From: Bacteroidales bacterium
Lineage (GTDB): Bacteria > Bacteroidota > Bacteroidia > Bacteroidales > UBA7960
Reading direction: 5' to 3'
DNA: 64,000 bases
Assembly (NCBI GenBank): GCA_007118495.1
Contig: SKRM01000009.1
Span: 22,781-86,780, forward strand
Each line of letters opens with the position of its first letter. The first letter of the stretch is position 1. The notes beneath the pieces are model-generated. The model saw only the letters and a program-made list of their open reading frames with translations, was not told where the DNA came from and ran no database searches. Of this stretch, positions 1 to 8,061 are shown piece after piece. The translations under genes were made by a program, and so were the position numbers.

Positions 1-2670
1 CATTCACAGCGATATATCACCAGCCTCAGAGAGCACAAAATTGCTGACAGCCGCAAAGTACTTGAACGTGTTACTGCTGCCTACCTTGATGAGTTGCGTG
101 CATTGATCAATGTCATGCCCGAACACATCAGAATCAGACTGAATAAGAAAGACTTTACCATTAACAAGCATGACAAACCAGGTACCAGAGCATATAAACT
201 TTTAAAAATGACCCAGTCGGTATTAATCCGGCGACCAGTTACCCATAAGGTTAAAGTAACACCGGCTGCCAGGTTTTTCCTCTACCACAAAAGGTTGGAA
301 GGCCTCCGTGAAATCATGGCTGATCTCAGCCTGCATGCATTCAGAGAAACTGCAGAGATCAGGAAAATACTTATGGGCTTGCATGAGCTTATTGAAAAAG
401 CCAGGCTTGGACGTGAATCTGTTCAGAAAACCCGTGAGCGCATAAAGCTGGAGAGAAATCGATTGGTGGCCAAAATCAGGGTGCTTGAAAATGAAAGCCA
501 GAATTTCTATTACCAGACCGGTACAAGTCTGTATGAAAATCTGCTCAATGACCTGCAGCAATACAGCCATTACCTCGAAAGTACCGGCGCAAACATCAGG
601 AGCAAAAGTTTTGCAACCCATGCCAAAAAAGACCTGGCCACAGTTGAGGAAATCGGGGGGTTTGCTGCTGTTTGGGAAAAAAATCTGGGTGTTTTTGTTA
701 ACAAAGTAGCTCTCGACTTTTATATCCTTTCAGTGAAGAGCAGGATACACGCCAAAGCCATGAAATACCATGTCGAGTTGTCAAATGCTTTGGAATCAGG
801 ACTCATCAGACAACTGGATGCCTATATATCATTTGCCTCAAAGCTTGAAAGCGGGGGGATAAAAGAATGCAGAAACATAGGTAAACTTGACCACTCAGGT
901 CTTGGATCACTGGCCCTGACGGAGCTGTACCAGCGGTTTTATATAGAAATTGGTGGTTTGCTGAATGAACTTCCTGACAAATTGGAAACAAGCGGAGAGC
1001 AGCTAGGTGAAAAGATCAGGGATATAGCATTCAGCGAAGCTGAAACAATTCAGGTGAGTTTCAGAAAAACCCTGGAGTTTCTCATCAGCACAGAATTTAT
1101 CGACTACACCATAAAGGAAACACTTCATGCAGAATCAATGCTGCAGAGGCAGGTAGCTGAAATTAAAGATATGGTAAGGCTGGTAAACTTCAGCCTGGAT
1201 ACTGAGAGCAAGGATGATGCAACTTTTGAAGACAAAGAGAGGTATGAACAAGCGATGACAGTAGTCAGAAGGTTTGCTGACATGGTCAGTTTCGAAAAAA
1301 AGAAACTGATGGAGCTGCCTGCAGGCCAGGCCCGGATCTTTGAAGAAGGGCTCAAGCGTTGTTTTGAACCCATTTCATCAGCAACCATTGGCAAATTCAG
1401 TGCTGTTTCGAAAAAGAAAAACAAATCTGCTGAACACTTTCCGCTGATTGGCCGGCTTAATAAACATTTGGTAAAAACCAGGGAGGTTTCCAGAAATTGG
1501 TTTGTTGATCTTTTGTATGGAAAAAGTGAAGGCCAGCTGTGGTTTAGCAGTGTTGAGAAGGAAACCGGAAAACCCGGTCGGTCGAACAAGCAGATCTTGT
1601 CTTTTGCAGAGGCCATGACGCCTGACGCGAATGTGCTCAGAGACCTGCCCTTTTATTATGCGTCTTTGTTTTCAGGACATTCGGGCACAAATGATGATTT
1701 TTGGGTTGGAATGGGCAGTGAGGTCAATGCCTGCAAGCAGGCCGTCGGCAGATTTAAGGCAGGCATGCCGGGGGCTTTGTTGATTACAGGAGCAAGGAGC
1801 TCCGGGAAGTCAAGCTTGTCGAAAAAAATAGCTGAACAATTTTTTAACCGCGAAAACATACATGTCTTGCGGGCCCCACAGGGATGTCATGCTGATGCAC
1901 AATTGTTTGCCAGAAAGTTGACAGAAGCGCTGGGTGCGCAAAACCGAAAGCTAGAGGATGTGTTCAGGGCGCTTCCCCGGGGAAAAGCAGTTGTTATTCA
2001 GGATCTGGGCCTGTGGTGGGAACGCAGACCAGGTGGCAATGCCGTCATATTGCTGTTACGTGATCTCATTGACCGATTTGGCCACAAATGCCTGTTTATT
2101 GTCAATGTGAACTCCCATGCACTAAAACTCATTGACCAGCAAAATGACCTGAAGAGTTATGCCCTGGATGTGGTCGAATGTGAACCTTTTGATGCAAGAG
2201 AGCTCAAAGACATGATCATGCTCAGACACCATGCCGGGGGCATGAAGTTTATTTTCAACAAAAAGGGAGAGGCTGACATGAGCGCATGGGATATTGCCAG
2301 GATGTTCAGTTCGCTTTTTGACCTCTCTTATGGAAACCCCGGAACAGCTACCATATTGTGGATGTCTTCAATCAAAAAGGTCAGTGGGAAAAATTTGGTA
2401 ATGGATCCATTCAGACTGCCTTCATTAAGTGTTTTTGACCAGCTTTCAACGGATCAATGGTTTTATTTGCAACAGTTTATTGTTAACCGGCGTTTTTCAG
2501 TTGAAAAACTGGCCCTGATTCTTGGGAGACCTCATGCCACCGTAATGACTGATATACGTAATCTTGTCCGCGCTGGTCTGTTGGTTGAAAAATTTGAGGG
2601 GATATATGCCATCAGACCGGGTATGGATTTGTATTTGGCCGATCAACTCAAACACAAGAAAAGATTATGA
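1..2670 (+). CDS. Large P-loop (AAA-type) ATPase with C-terminal winged helix, 5' end missing
   Basis: The reading frame is open to the window edge, so the true start lies upstream; the first in-window alternative start (TTG at 94) is not convincing. About 890 codons are visible. The first ~500 residues are mostly helical and charged, with no recognised domain. A Walker A motif GARSSGKSS lies at about codons 597-605 and a Walker B-like VVIQDLG ends around codon 669, followed by a sensor-like FIVNVNS. The last ~60 residues read as a winged helix (LILGRPHATVMTDIRNLVRAG). The stop overlaps the next gene in an ATGA, implying translational coupling to an MscS-like channel. The family is not recognised; an AAA/STAND-like regulatory ATPase is the best description. 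Confidence 0.75.
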   Translation, partial: HSQRYITSLREHKIADSRKVLERVTAAYLDELRALINVMPEHIRIRLNKKDFTINKHDKPGTRAYKLLKMTQSVLIRRPVTHKVKVTPAARFFLYHKRLEGLREIMADLSLHAFRETAEIRKILMGLHELIEKARLGRESVQKTRERIKLERNRLVAKIRVLENESQNFYYQTGTSLYENLLNDLQQYSHYLESTGANIRSKSFATHAKKDLATVEEIGGFAAVWEKNLGVFVNKVALDFYILSVKSRIHAKAMKYHVELSNALESGLIRQLDAYISFASKLESGGIKECRNIGKLDHSGLGSLALTELYQRFYIEIGGLLNELPDKLETSGEQLGEKIRDIAFSEAETIQVSFRKTLEFLISTEFIDYTIKETLHAESMLQRQVAEIKDMVRLVNFSLDTESKDDATFEDKERYEQAMTVVRRFADMVSFEKKKLMELPAGQARIFEEGLKRCFEPISSATIGKFSAVSKKKNKSAEHFPLIGRLNKHLVKTREVSRNWFVDLLYGKSEGQLWFSSVEKETGKPGRSNKQILSFAEAMTPDANVLRDLPFYYASLFSGHSGTNDDFWVGMGSEVNACKQAVGRFKAGMPGALLITGARSSGKSSLSKKIAEQFFNRENIHVLRAPQGCHADAQLFARKLTEALGAQNRKLEDVFRALPRGKAVVIQDLGLWWERRPGGNAVILLLRDLIDRFGHKCLFIVNVNSHALKLIDQQNDLKSYALDVVECEPFDARELKDMIMLRHHAGGMKFIFNKKGEADMSAWDIARMFSSLFDLSYGNPGTATILWMSSIKKVSGKNLVMDPFRLPSLSVFDQLSTDQWFYLQQFIVNRRFSVEKLALILGRPHATVMTDIRNLVRAGLLVEKFEGIYAIRPGMDLYLADQLKHKKRL

Positions 2671-3380
2671 GTTTAATTGTATTTATCGTAACGGGCGTTT
2701 TGCTGTATCTGGTATTCCGTGTTTTTAGCAGGATAAGTATCGGGGTAATCTCACAGCCAAGAGTCAGAAAGCTGCTCCAGACCGTCATCCCCATTATAGA
2801 GCTGATTGTTTGGATTGCCTTTGCATTTTGGGGGGCCTACTTGCTTTTTGGTAATTTCATGTATTACCACATGATTGTTGGTGTTATGGCCGTTCTGCTC
2901 ATTTTCGGACTCAGTTGGTTTTTATTCAGGGATTTTCTGGCAGGGGTGCTTCTGAAGTCAGAAAAATCACTCATGCCCGGACAATACATTAAAACACTGG
3001 CAGTTCAGGGCAGCATACAAAAGCTTGGTTCGCGGTCGATGGAAGTAATCAATGATTCGGGCGAAATGATCAGGATACCTTACTCGCTTTTAAGCAACGA
3101 ATTGATCACCTTACCCCCTGAAGATGAAGACAACCTCCCTCATCACATGGAGCTGGAGTTTGAAACCGATGAGTCTCCTGATCAGTTGAGGGCGTTTATA
3201 CTGGATCAACTGGTAGCTATGCCCTGGATTGTATGGCCTGCACCGGCGGTTGAAATGCATCCCAAAGATCAGAACCGTGTATCAATGAAAGTGACTTTCT
3301 ACACCCATGAAAGAAGCCAGGCTGTATTGGTCGAAGATCGCTTAAAAAAGGTATTGGCGAAAACTACTGATCGCGGTTAA
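2667..3380 (+). CDS. MscS-like mechanosensitive channel family protein
   Basis: A 237-residue inner-membrane protein. Three hydrophobic segments lie at about 1-25, 38-62 and 68-95, followed by the soluble beta domain typical of MscS, with IQKLGSRSMEVINDSGEMIR and IPYSLLSNELI in place of the family's usual G-x-R-S-T and IPNS segments. A short alpha/beta C-terminal domain follows. MscS proteins open under membrane tension to release solutes. The start ATG overlaps the stop of the ATPase gene by 4 nt, so the two products are probably made in proportion. The 3' end overlaps the convergent polyprenyl synthase gene by 17 nt. It is short for an MscS relative and could have a role other than osmotic release. 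Confidence 0.8.
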   Translation: MSLIVFIVTGVLLYLVFRVFSRISIGVISQPRVRKLLQTVIPIIELIVWIAFAFWGAYLLFGNFMYYHMIVGVMAVLLIFGLSWFLFRDFLAGVLLKSEKSLMPGQYIKTLAVQGSIQKLGSRSMEVINDSGEMIRIPYSLLSNELITLPPEDEDNLPHHMELEFETDESPDQLRAFILDQLVAMPWIVWPAPAVEMHPKDQNRVSMKVTFYTHERSQAVLVEDRLKKVLAKTTDRG

Positions 3381-4335
3381 CTGAAAACTCTATAAGTTGG
3401 CGCAATGATTGCCTTGCGGGGAGGTCTGGCATTGCACTCAGCATGTTAATGGCCTTGTTGCAGTAGGTTTCCATATGTTTGGTGGCATAGGCGATACCGC
3501 CTTTTTCATGTACCATTTGAATTAGTTCAGCCACTTTTTGCTCATCCCGATTATAATTCTTGACGGTGTTTATAATTTTTCGCCTTTCGCTGTATGACGA
3601 ATTGTTGATCAGATAAATGAGCGGGAGGGTCATTTTTTGTTCCTTGATATCCACACCTGAGGGTTTCCCTTTTGAGGCGCCCAGGTCAAAATCAAGAATA
3701 TCATCCTTTATCTGGAAAGCAATGCCTGCTGTTTCTCCAATAGAGGCCATGTTTTTGATCTCTTCTGCTGAGGCCCCTGATGATGCAGCACCACAGGCCA
3801 TACATGAAGCAATAAGGGAGGCCGTTTTTTTTCTGATGATTTCAAAATAAATATCTTCTTCTATGTCCAGACTGCGGGCTTTTTCTATCTGCATTAGTTC
3901 ACCTTCACTCATTTCTTTTACAGATTGGGTAACAATGCGAAGCAGATCAAAGTCGTCGTTGTCAAGTGAAAGCAGCAATCCCCTTGAAAGGAGATAGTCG
4001 CCAACCAGTACCGAAATTTTGTTTTTCCAAAGGGCATTCAGTGAAAAAAATCCCCGACGTTCATTGGAGTCGTCGACCACATCATCATGTATCAGTGTTG
4101 CGGTATGCAGCAGTTCGATCAATGAAGCTGCCCGGTAAGTGCGTTCGGATATGTCTCCAAATAAACCGGCCGAGAAAAAGACAAACAGCGGGCGGATCTG
4201 CTTACCCTTGCGCTTGACAATATACCCTGTGATTTTGTCAAGAAGCGGAACACTGCTTTGCATGGATTTCCTGAACCTGTTTTCGAAGGTTTTCAGGTGG
4301 GCATCGATGGGTGCCTTGATCTCGTTTAGTGTCAT
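3364..4335 (-). CDS. Trans-polyprenyl diphosphate synthase
   Basis: A 323-residue all-trans polyprenyl synthase that condenses isopentenyl diphosphate onto allylic diphosphates, most likely to make the menaquinone side chain. Both Mg-binding aspartate-rich motifs are present: DDVVD at residues 84-88 and DDILD at 211-215. The basic GKQIRP segment near residues 44-49 binds the diphosphate. Length is normal for the octa/heptaprenyl class. Chain length cannot be read from sequence by eye. It lies just downstream of the glycyl-tRNA synthetase gene (14 nt gap) and may be cotranscribed with it. Its 3' end overlaps the MscS-like gene on the other strand. Confidence 0.9.
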   Translation of the reverse strand: MTLNEIKAPIDAHLKTFENRFRKSMQSSVPLLDKITGYIVKRKGKQIRPLFVFFSAGLFGDISERTYRAASLIELLHTATLIHDDVVDDSNERRGFFSLNALWKNKISVLVGDYLLSRGLLLSLDNDDFDLLRIVTQSVKEMSEGELMQIEKARSLDIEEDIYFEIIRKKTASLIASCMACGAASSGASAEEIKNMASIGETAGIAFQIKDDILDFDLGASKGKPSGVDIKEQKMTLPLIYLINNSSYSERRKIINTVKNYNRDEQKVAELIQMVHEKGGIAYATKHMETYCNKAINMLSAMPDLPARQSLRQLIEFSVNRDQ

Positions 4336-4349
4336 GATCTTTGTTATGA

Positions 4350-5879
4350 TTAAGCTGGTCTGATATCAATGCGGCTCGAAACAACACTTGATATTTTATC
4401 AACAGGAATGCGCTCTTGCTGCATGCTATCCCTTTCACGAATCGTAACTGTGTTGTCTTGTAACGTTTGATGATCAATGGTAATGCAATATGGAGTGCCT
4501 ATGGCATCTTGTCTGCGGTATCTGCGTCCGATGGCGTCTTTGTCTTCATATTGGCAAAGGAAATCATATTTGAGTGCGTCAAAAATTTCCCTGCCTTTTT
4601 CAGGCAGTCCGTCTTTCTTCATCAGGGGCAATACGGCTACCTTGACGGGAGCCAGGGCAGGTGGTATGTTCATGACAACCCTTTCTGAACCATCTTCAAG
4701 TTTCTCTTCTCTGTATGCGTTGCTGACAATGGCCAGAAACATACGGTCAAGACCGATAGAGGTTTCAACCACATAGGGAATATAGCTCTCATTGGTTTCA
4801 GGATCAAAATACTGTAACTTCTTGCCCGAAAACTTCTGGTGTGCGGCCAGGTCAAAGTCTGTCCTTGAATGCACACCCTCCAGTTCTCTGAATCCGAAGG
4901 GGAATTCAAACTCTATGTCAATGGCTGCATTGGCATAGTGGGCAAGTTTTTCGTGTTCGTGGATACGGAACATTTCTGCCGGCATGCCCAGGGCAAGATG
5001 CCAGCGCATACGCTCTTGCTTCCAGTACTCAAACCACTCCTTTTCCTGTCCGGGTTGAACAAAAAACTGCATTTCCATCTGCTCAAATTCACGCATCCTG
5101 AAAATAAATTGTCTGGCTACGATTTCATTTCTGAAAGCCTTGCCAATCTGGGCGATTCCGAATGGCAATTTCTTGCGGCCAGTTTTTTGCACATTCAGGT
5201 AATTCACAAAAATTCCCTGGGCCGTTTCTGGTCTGAGGTATACTTCTGTGGCACCGTCACTGGCCGATCCCATACGTGTACTGAACATCAGGTTAAATTG
5301 CCTTACATCTGTCCAGTTTTTTGAACCGGAAACAGGGCAGGCAATCTCAAGTTCTTCAATCAGTGCCCTGATGTCATCAAGTTGTTCGGCTTCAAGTGAA
5401 GCTACGAATCGTTTGTTGATGACCTCAATCTTTTCGCGGTTGGCAATGACCCTCGGGTTGGTCTTTTTGAACATTTCTTCATCAAAGGTCTCACCGAAGC
5501 GTTTGGCTGCCTTGGCAACTTCTTTATTGATCTTTTCTTCTATCCTGGCAACGTGGTCTTCAATGAGCACATCTGCCCTGTATCTTTTTTTTGAATCTTT
5601 GTTGTCAATCAGTGGATCATTGAATGCGTCCACATGGCCGGATGCTTTCCAAACTGTGGGGTGCATGAAGATAGCCGTATCAAGCCCCAGTATGTTTTCA
5701 TGGTATTGAACCATCGATTTCCACCAGTATTCCTTGATGTTATTCTTGAGTTCGGTTCCGTTCTGACCGTAATCGTATACAGCACTCAACCCGTCATAGA
5801 TTTCACTCGACGGAAAAATAAAACCATATTCCTTGCAGTGTGCAATGATCTTTTTAAAAGTGTCGTCTCCCTTGTTCAT
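4350..5879 (-). CDS. glyQS: Glycyl-tRNA synthetase (single-chain alpha2 type)
   Basis: A 509-residue class II synthetase that charges tRNA-Gly. The N-terminus reads like the homodimeric alpha2 GlyRS family (EYGFIFPSSEIYDGLSAVYD, then YHENILGLDTAIFMHPTVWKASGH). Class II motif 2 (FRNEIVARQFIFRMREFEQME) and motif 3 (ETSIGLDRMFLAI) are visible, and an anticodon-binding domain occupies the last ~110 residues (LAPVKVAVLPLMKKDG). This is the eukaryote/archaea-like form rather than the glyQ/glyS heterotetramer, as is usual in Bacteroidetes. It is probably the first gene of a small unit with the polyprenyl synthase. The start ATG at 5879 fits the family N-terminus. Confidence 0.95.
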   Translation of the reverse strand: MNKGDDTFKKIIAHCKEYGFIFPSSEIYDGLSAVYDYGQNGTELKNNIKEYWWKSMVQYHENILGLDTAIFMHPTVWKASGHVDAFNDPLIDNKDSKKRYRADVLIEDHVARIEEKINKEVAKAAKRFGETFDEEMFKKTNPRVIANREKIEVINKRFVASLEAEQLDDIRALIEELEIACPVSGSKNWTDVRQFNLMFSTRMGSASDGATEVYLRPETAQGIFVNYLNVQKTGRKKLPFGIAQIGKAFRNEIVARQFIFRMREFEQMEMQFFVQPGQEKEWFEYWKQERMRWHLALGMPAEMFRIHEHEKLAHYANAAIDIEFEFPFGFRELEGVHSRTDFDLAAHQKFSGKKLQYFDPETNESYIPYVVETSIGLDRMFLAIVSNAYREEKLEDGSERVVMNIPPALAPVKVAVLPLMKKDGLPEKGREIFDALKYDFLCQYEDKDAIGRRYRRQDAIGTPYCITIDHQTLQDNTVTIRERDSMQQERIPVDKISSVVSSRIDIRPA

Positions 5880-5937
5880 CTTTAGTGTATTTATACCACC
5901 CGGCCGTTAACACGCTTTTTTGGTGGTGTCTCCAATT

Positions 5938-6858
5938 CTAATTTATTATAACCCTGACACTCCTCGGAATAATGTTAAGCTCGAAAGGGGAATGTCCCAG
6001 CGATTCGCCGTCTGCTTCCAATAGAACCGGGCACGCTGATTCAATACGTACCGATTTCCCCACCAGGGTTTCCACCTTTTTGTATTTTTTTATGGTGCCA
6101 TCATACAGTCTTCTTACATTGGCAATGACAGACCATTTTGACATGTCTTTGATAAGGGTAAGGTCAAACAGGCCATCATCGGTGAGTGCATCCGGGGCTT
6201 GTCGCATGCCTCCTCCGTTATATTGACCAATGCCGATTCCAACTGAAAATATCTTTTCCTGTATGGTCTTGCCATCAACAATGATGCTGGTTTGGCACGA
6301 TTTATAGGTAAATAGCGAGCCTAATAGATGCTTCAAATACAAAAACGGGTTGCCTTTACCCCTCATTTTGTCAGCATTGGTTTTTTGTGCCACCAATCCA
6401 TCAAAGCCAAGCCCTGCCATGTTGATGAAATACCGCATTTTTTTGGTTTCACTGTTATAAAAACTCACAGTGCCGGCATCCTGTAACAGGGTGTTGCCCC
6501 GAAGCAAAACCTGAATGGCTTTTTCGTAGTCCATGGGTATCTGATAGGTGCGTACCCAGTCGTTACCTGTACCAACAGAGATCATCCCAACGGTGAGGTC
6601 GGTGGTGGGTATTTGTTTTTGGCCAAATATTCCATTGACAACCTCGTTCATGGTTCCATCACCCCCAACGGCCACAATTTTCCGGTAGCCAATGCCAACA
6701 TGCTCTATGACAAGCTCAGTTGCATGTGAAGGCCCGGTTGTAAATACAGGATGATAGTCAAGGCCGTAATCATCCAGCAATTTTGAAATCTTTCCCCAGT
6801 CTTTGTGGACTTTGCCAATGCCGGCATTTGGATTGATAACCACCAGCCACTCTTTCAT
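5938..6858 (-). CDS. Diacylglycerol kinase-family lipid kinase (DagK/YegS-like)
   Basis: A 306-residue cytosolic or membrane-associated kinase of the DAGK catalytic family. The N-terminal VVINPNAGIGK and the ATP-binding GGDGTMNEV (residues 65-73) are diagnostic. The second half has the family's beta-sandwich, ending in a segment that includes PVLLEADGESLGHSPF. The family phosphorylates diacylglycerol, sphingoid bases or other lipids; the actual substrate cannot be deduced. It stands between glyQS and asd on the same strand with gaps of 58 and 112 nt, so it may be transcribed alone. Confidence 0.88.
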   Translation of the reverse strand: MKEWLVVINPNAGIGKVHKDWGKISKLLDDYGLDYHPVFTTGPSHATELVIEHVGIGYRKIVAVGGDGTMNEVVNGIFGQKQIPTTDLTVGMISVGTGNDWVRTYQIPMDYEKAIQVLLRGNTLLQDAGTVSFYNSETKKMRYFINMAGLGFDGLVAQKTNADKMRGKGNPFLYLKHLLGSLFTYKSCQTSIIVDGKTIQEKIFSVGIGIGQYNGGGMRQAPDALTDDGLFDLTLIKDMSKWSVIANVRRLYDGTIKKYKKVETLVGKSVRIESACPVLLEADGESLGHSPFELNIIPRSVRVIIN

Positions 6859-6970
6859 GATCTTGTTTTTGATTTAACAGGGCTCTGCTGCATTAACCCG
6901 AATATGCAGGTTTTGGTTTAAGGCAGGATGCAAAAATAAGAAAAATCGATCAACATCAGTTGATTATGTG

Positions 6971-7966
6971 CTATGCCTTCACAAACCCCTTGTCAAGCAA
7001 TACCCTGGCAATCTGCACTGCGTTGGTTGCTGCGCCTTTGCGCAGGTTATCAGCCACAACCCAGAGATCAAGGCCAAAGGGAACGCTTTCATCGCGCCTG
7101 ATCCTGCCAACGAACACCTCATCCTTTCCCTCGGCAAAGCCGGGCATGGGGTATAGGTTTTCAGATGGGTCATCTTGTATGATGATACCTGGTGTCTGAG
7201 CAAGCAAACTGTAAATCTGGTCAAGGTCAAAATCATTTTCCAATTCCAGGTTGATGGCTTCGGAGTGGCCCCCAATTACAGGAATCCTGACAACTGTTGC
7301 AGTGATTTTCAGATTTGCATTGCCCAGGATTTTTCTGGTTTCGTTCACAAGCTTTATTTCTTCAGTGGTATAGCCATTGGGTGTAAAGTCTCCTCCATGA
7401 GGAAAGCAGTTCAGGTCGATGTTATGGGGGTAGGCTTTGGGGCCATCTTTTCCTTCACGCTCATTAAATAGCTGTTCCACAGCTTTTACGCCCGTTCCGG
7501 TTACCGATTGGTAGGTGGAGATCACAATGCGTTTGATGCCATATTGCAGATGAATGGGTGCAATGGCCAGCACCATCTGTATGGTGCTACAGTTTGGGTT
7601 GGCAATTATTCTGGTAGAGGTGTTGATTGTACCGGAATTCACTTCAGGAACCACCAGGGGTACCGAATCATCATTGCGCCATGCCGATGAATTGTCAATG
7701 ACAAATGTTCCTTTGGCTGCAAATGCTTCGGCATACTTTAAAGATGTGGCGCCTCCTGCTGAAAAAATGGCTACCTGGGGTTTCTCTTCAAGGGCATCCT
7801 CTACGCTGACCACCCTATGGGGCTGTCCCCTGAATGTAACTTCTTTGCCCACCGATCTTGCTGAGGCGCAAGGGATGAATTTACTGCAGGGAATCTGCTG
7901 CTCTTCAAGAACCTTGATCATAACCTGTCCCACCAGGCCTGTGGCTCCAACCAATGCAATAACCAT
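6971..7966 (-). CDS. asd: Aspartate-semialdehyde dehydrogenase
   Basis: A 331-residue NADPH-dependent enzyme that reduces aspartyl phosphate to aspartate semialdehyde, the branch point to lysine/diaminopimelate, threonine and methionine. The Rossmann GATGLVGQ is at residues 7-14. The catalytic cysteine is C127 in NPNCSTIQ and the substrate-binding histidine is H234 in IGGHSE. Length is normal. A TATTTTTG box upstream (8019-8026, minus strand) suggests its own promoter. No threonine- or lysine-rich leader peptide was found upstream, unlike the his and aro operons in this window. Confidence 0.95.
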   Translation of the reverse strand: MVIALVGATGLVGQVMIKVLEEQQIPCSKFIPCASARSVGKEVTFRGQPHRVVSVEDALEEKPQVAIFSAGGATSLKYAEAFAAKGTFVIDNSSAWRNDDSVPLVVPEVNSGTINTSTRIIANPNCSTIQMVLAIAPIHLQYGIKRIVISTYQSVTGTGVKAVEQLFNEREGKDGPKAYPHNIDLNCFPHGGDFTPNGYTTEEIKLVNETRKILGNANLKITATVVRIPVIGGHSEAINLELENDFDLDQIYSLLAQTPGIIIQDDPSENLYPMPGFAEGKDEVFVGRIRRDESVPFGLDLWVVADNLRKGAATNAVQIARVLLDKGFVKA

Positions 7967-8018
7967 ATAAATATGTTTTTTTACCGTTAGGTGATTTGAC
8001 TGTGGGGGATCAACCGGT

Positions 8019-8026
8019 ACCCTTTA
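8019..8026 (-). promoter_or_regulatory. Candidate -7 box for asd
   Basis: TATTTTTG on the minus strand matches the Bacteroidetes -7 consensus TAnnTTTG exactly and lies about 53 nt before the asd start codon. No clear TTG -33 element is seen at the usual spacing, so the call is tentative. Confidence 0.35.
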
Positions 8027-8061
8027 CAAAAATACTACATTTAAAAACGTCAGCATAACCC

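Noticed and set aside
7967-8061. Possible Thr/Lys leader peptide upstream of asd
   Set aside because: The minus-strand region before asd has a promoter box but no short ORF enriched in Thr, Lys or Met codons and no terminator hairpin.
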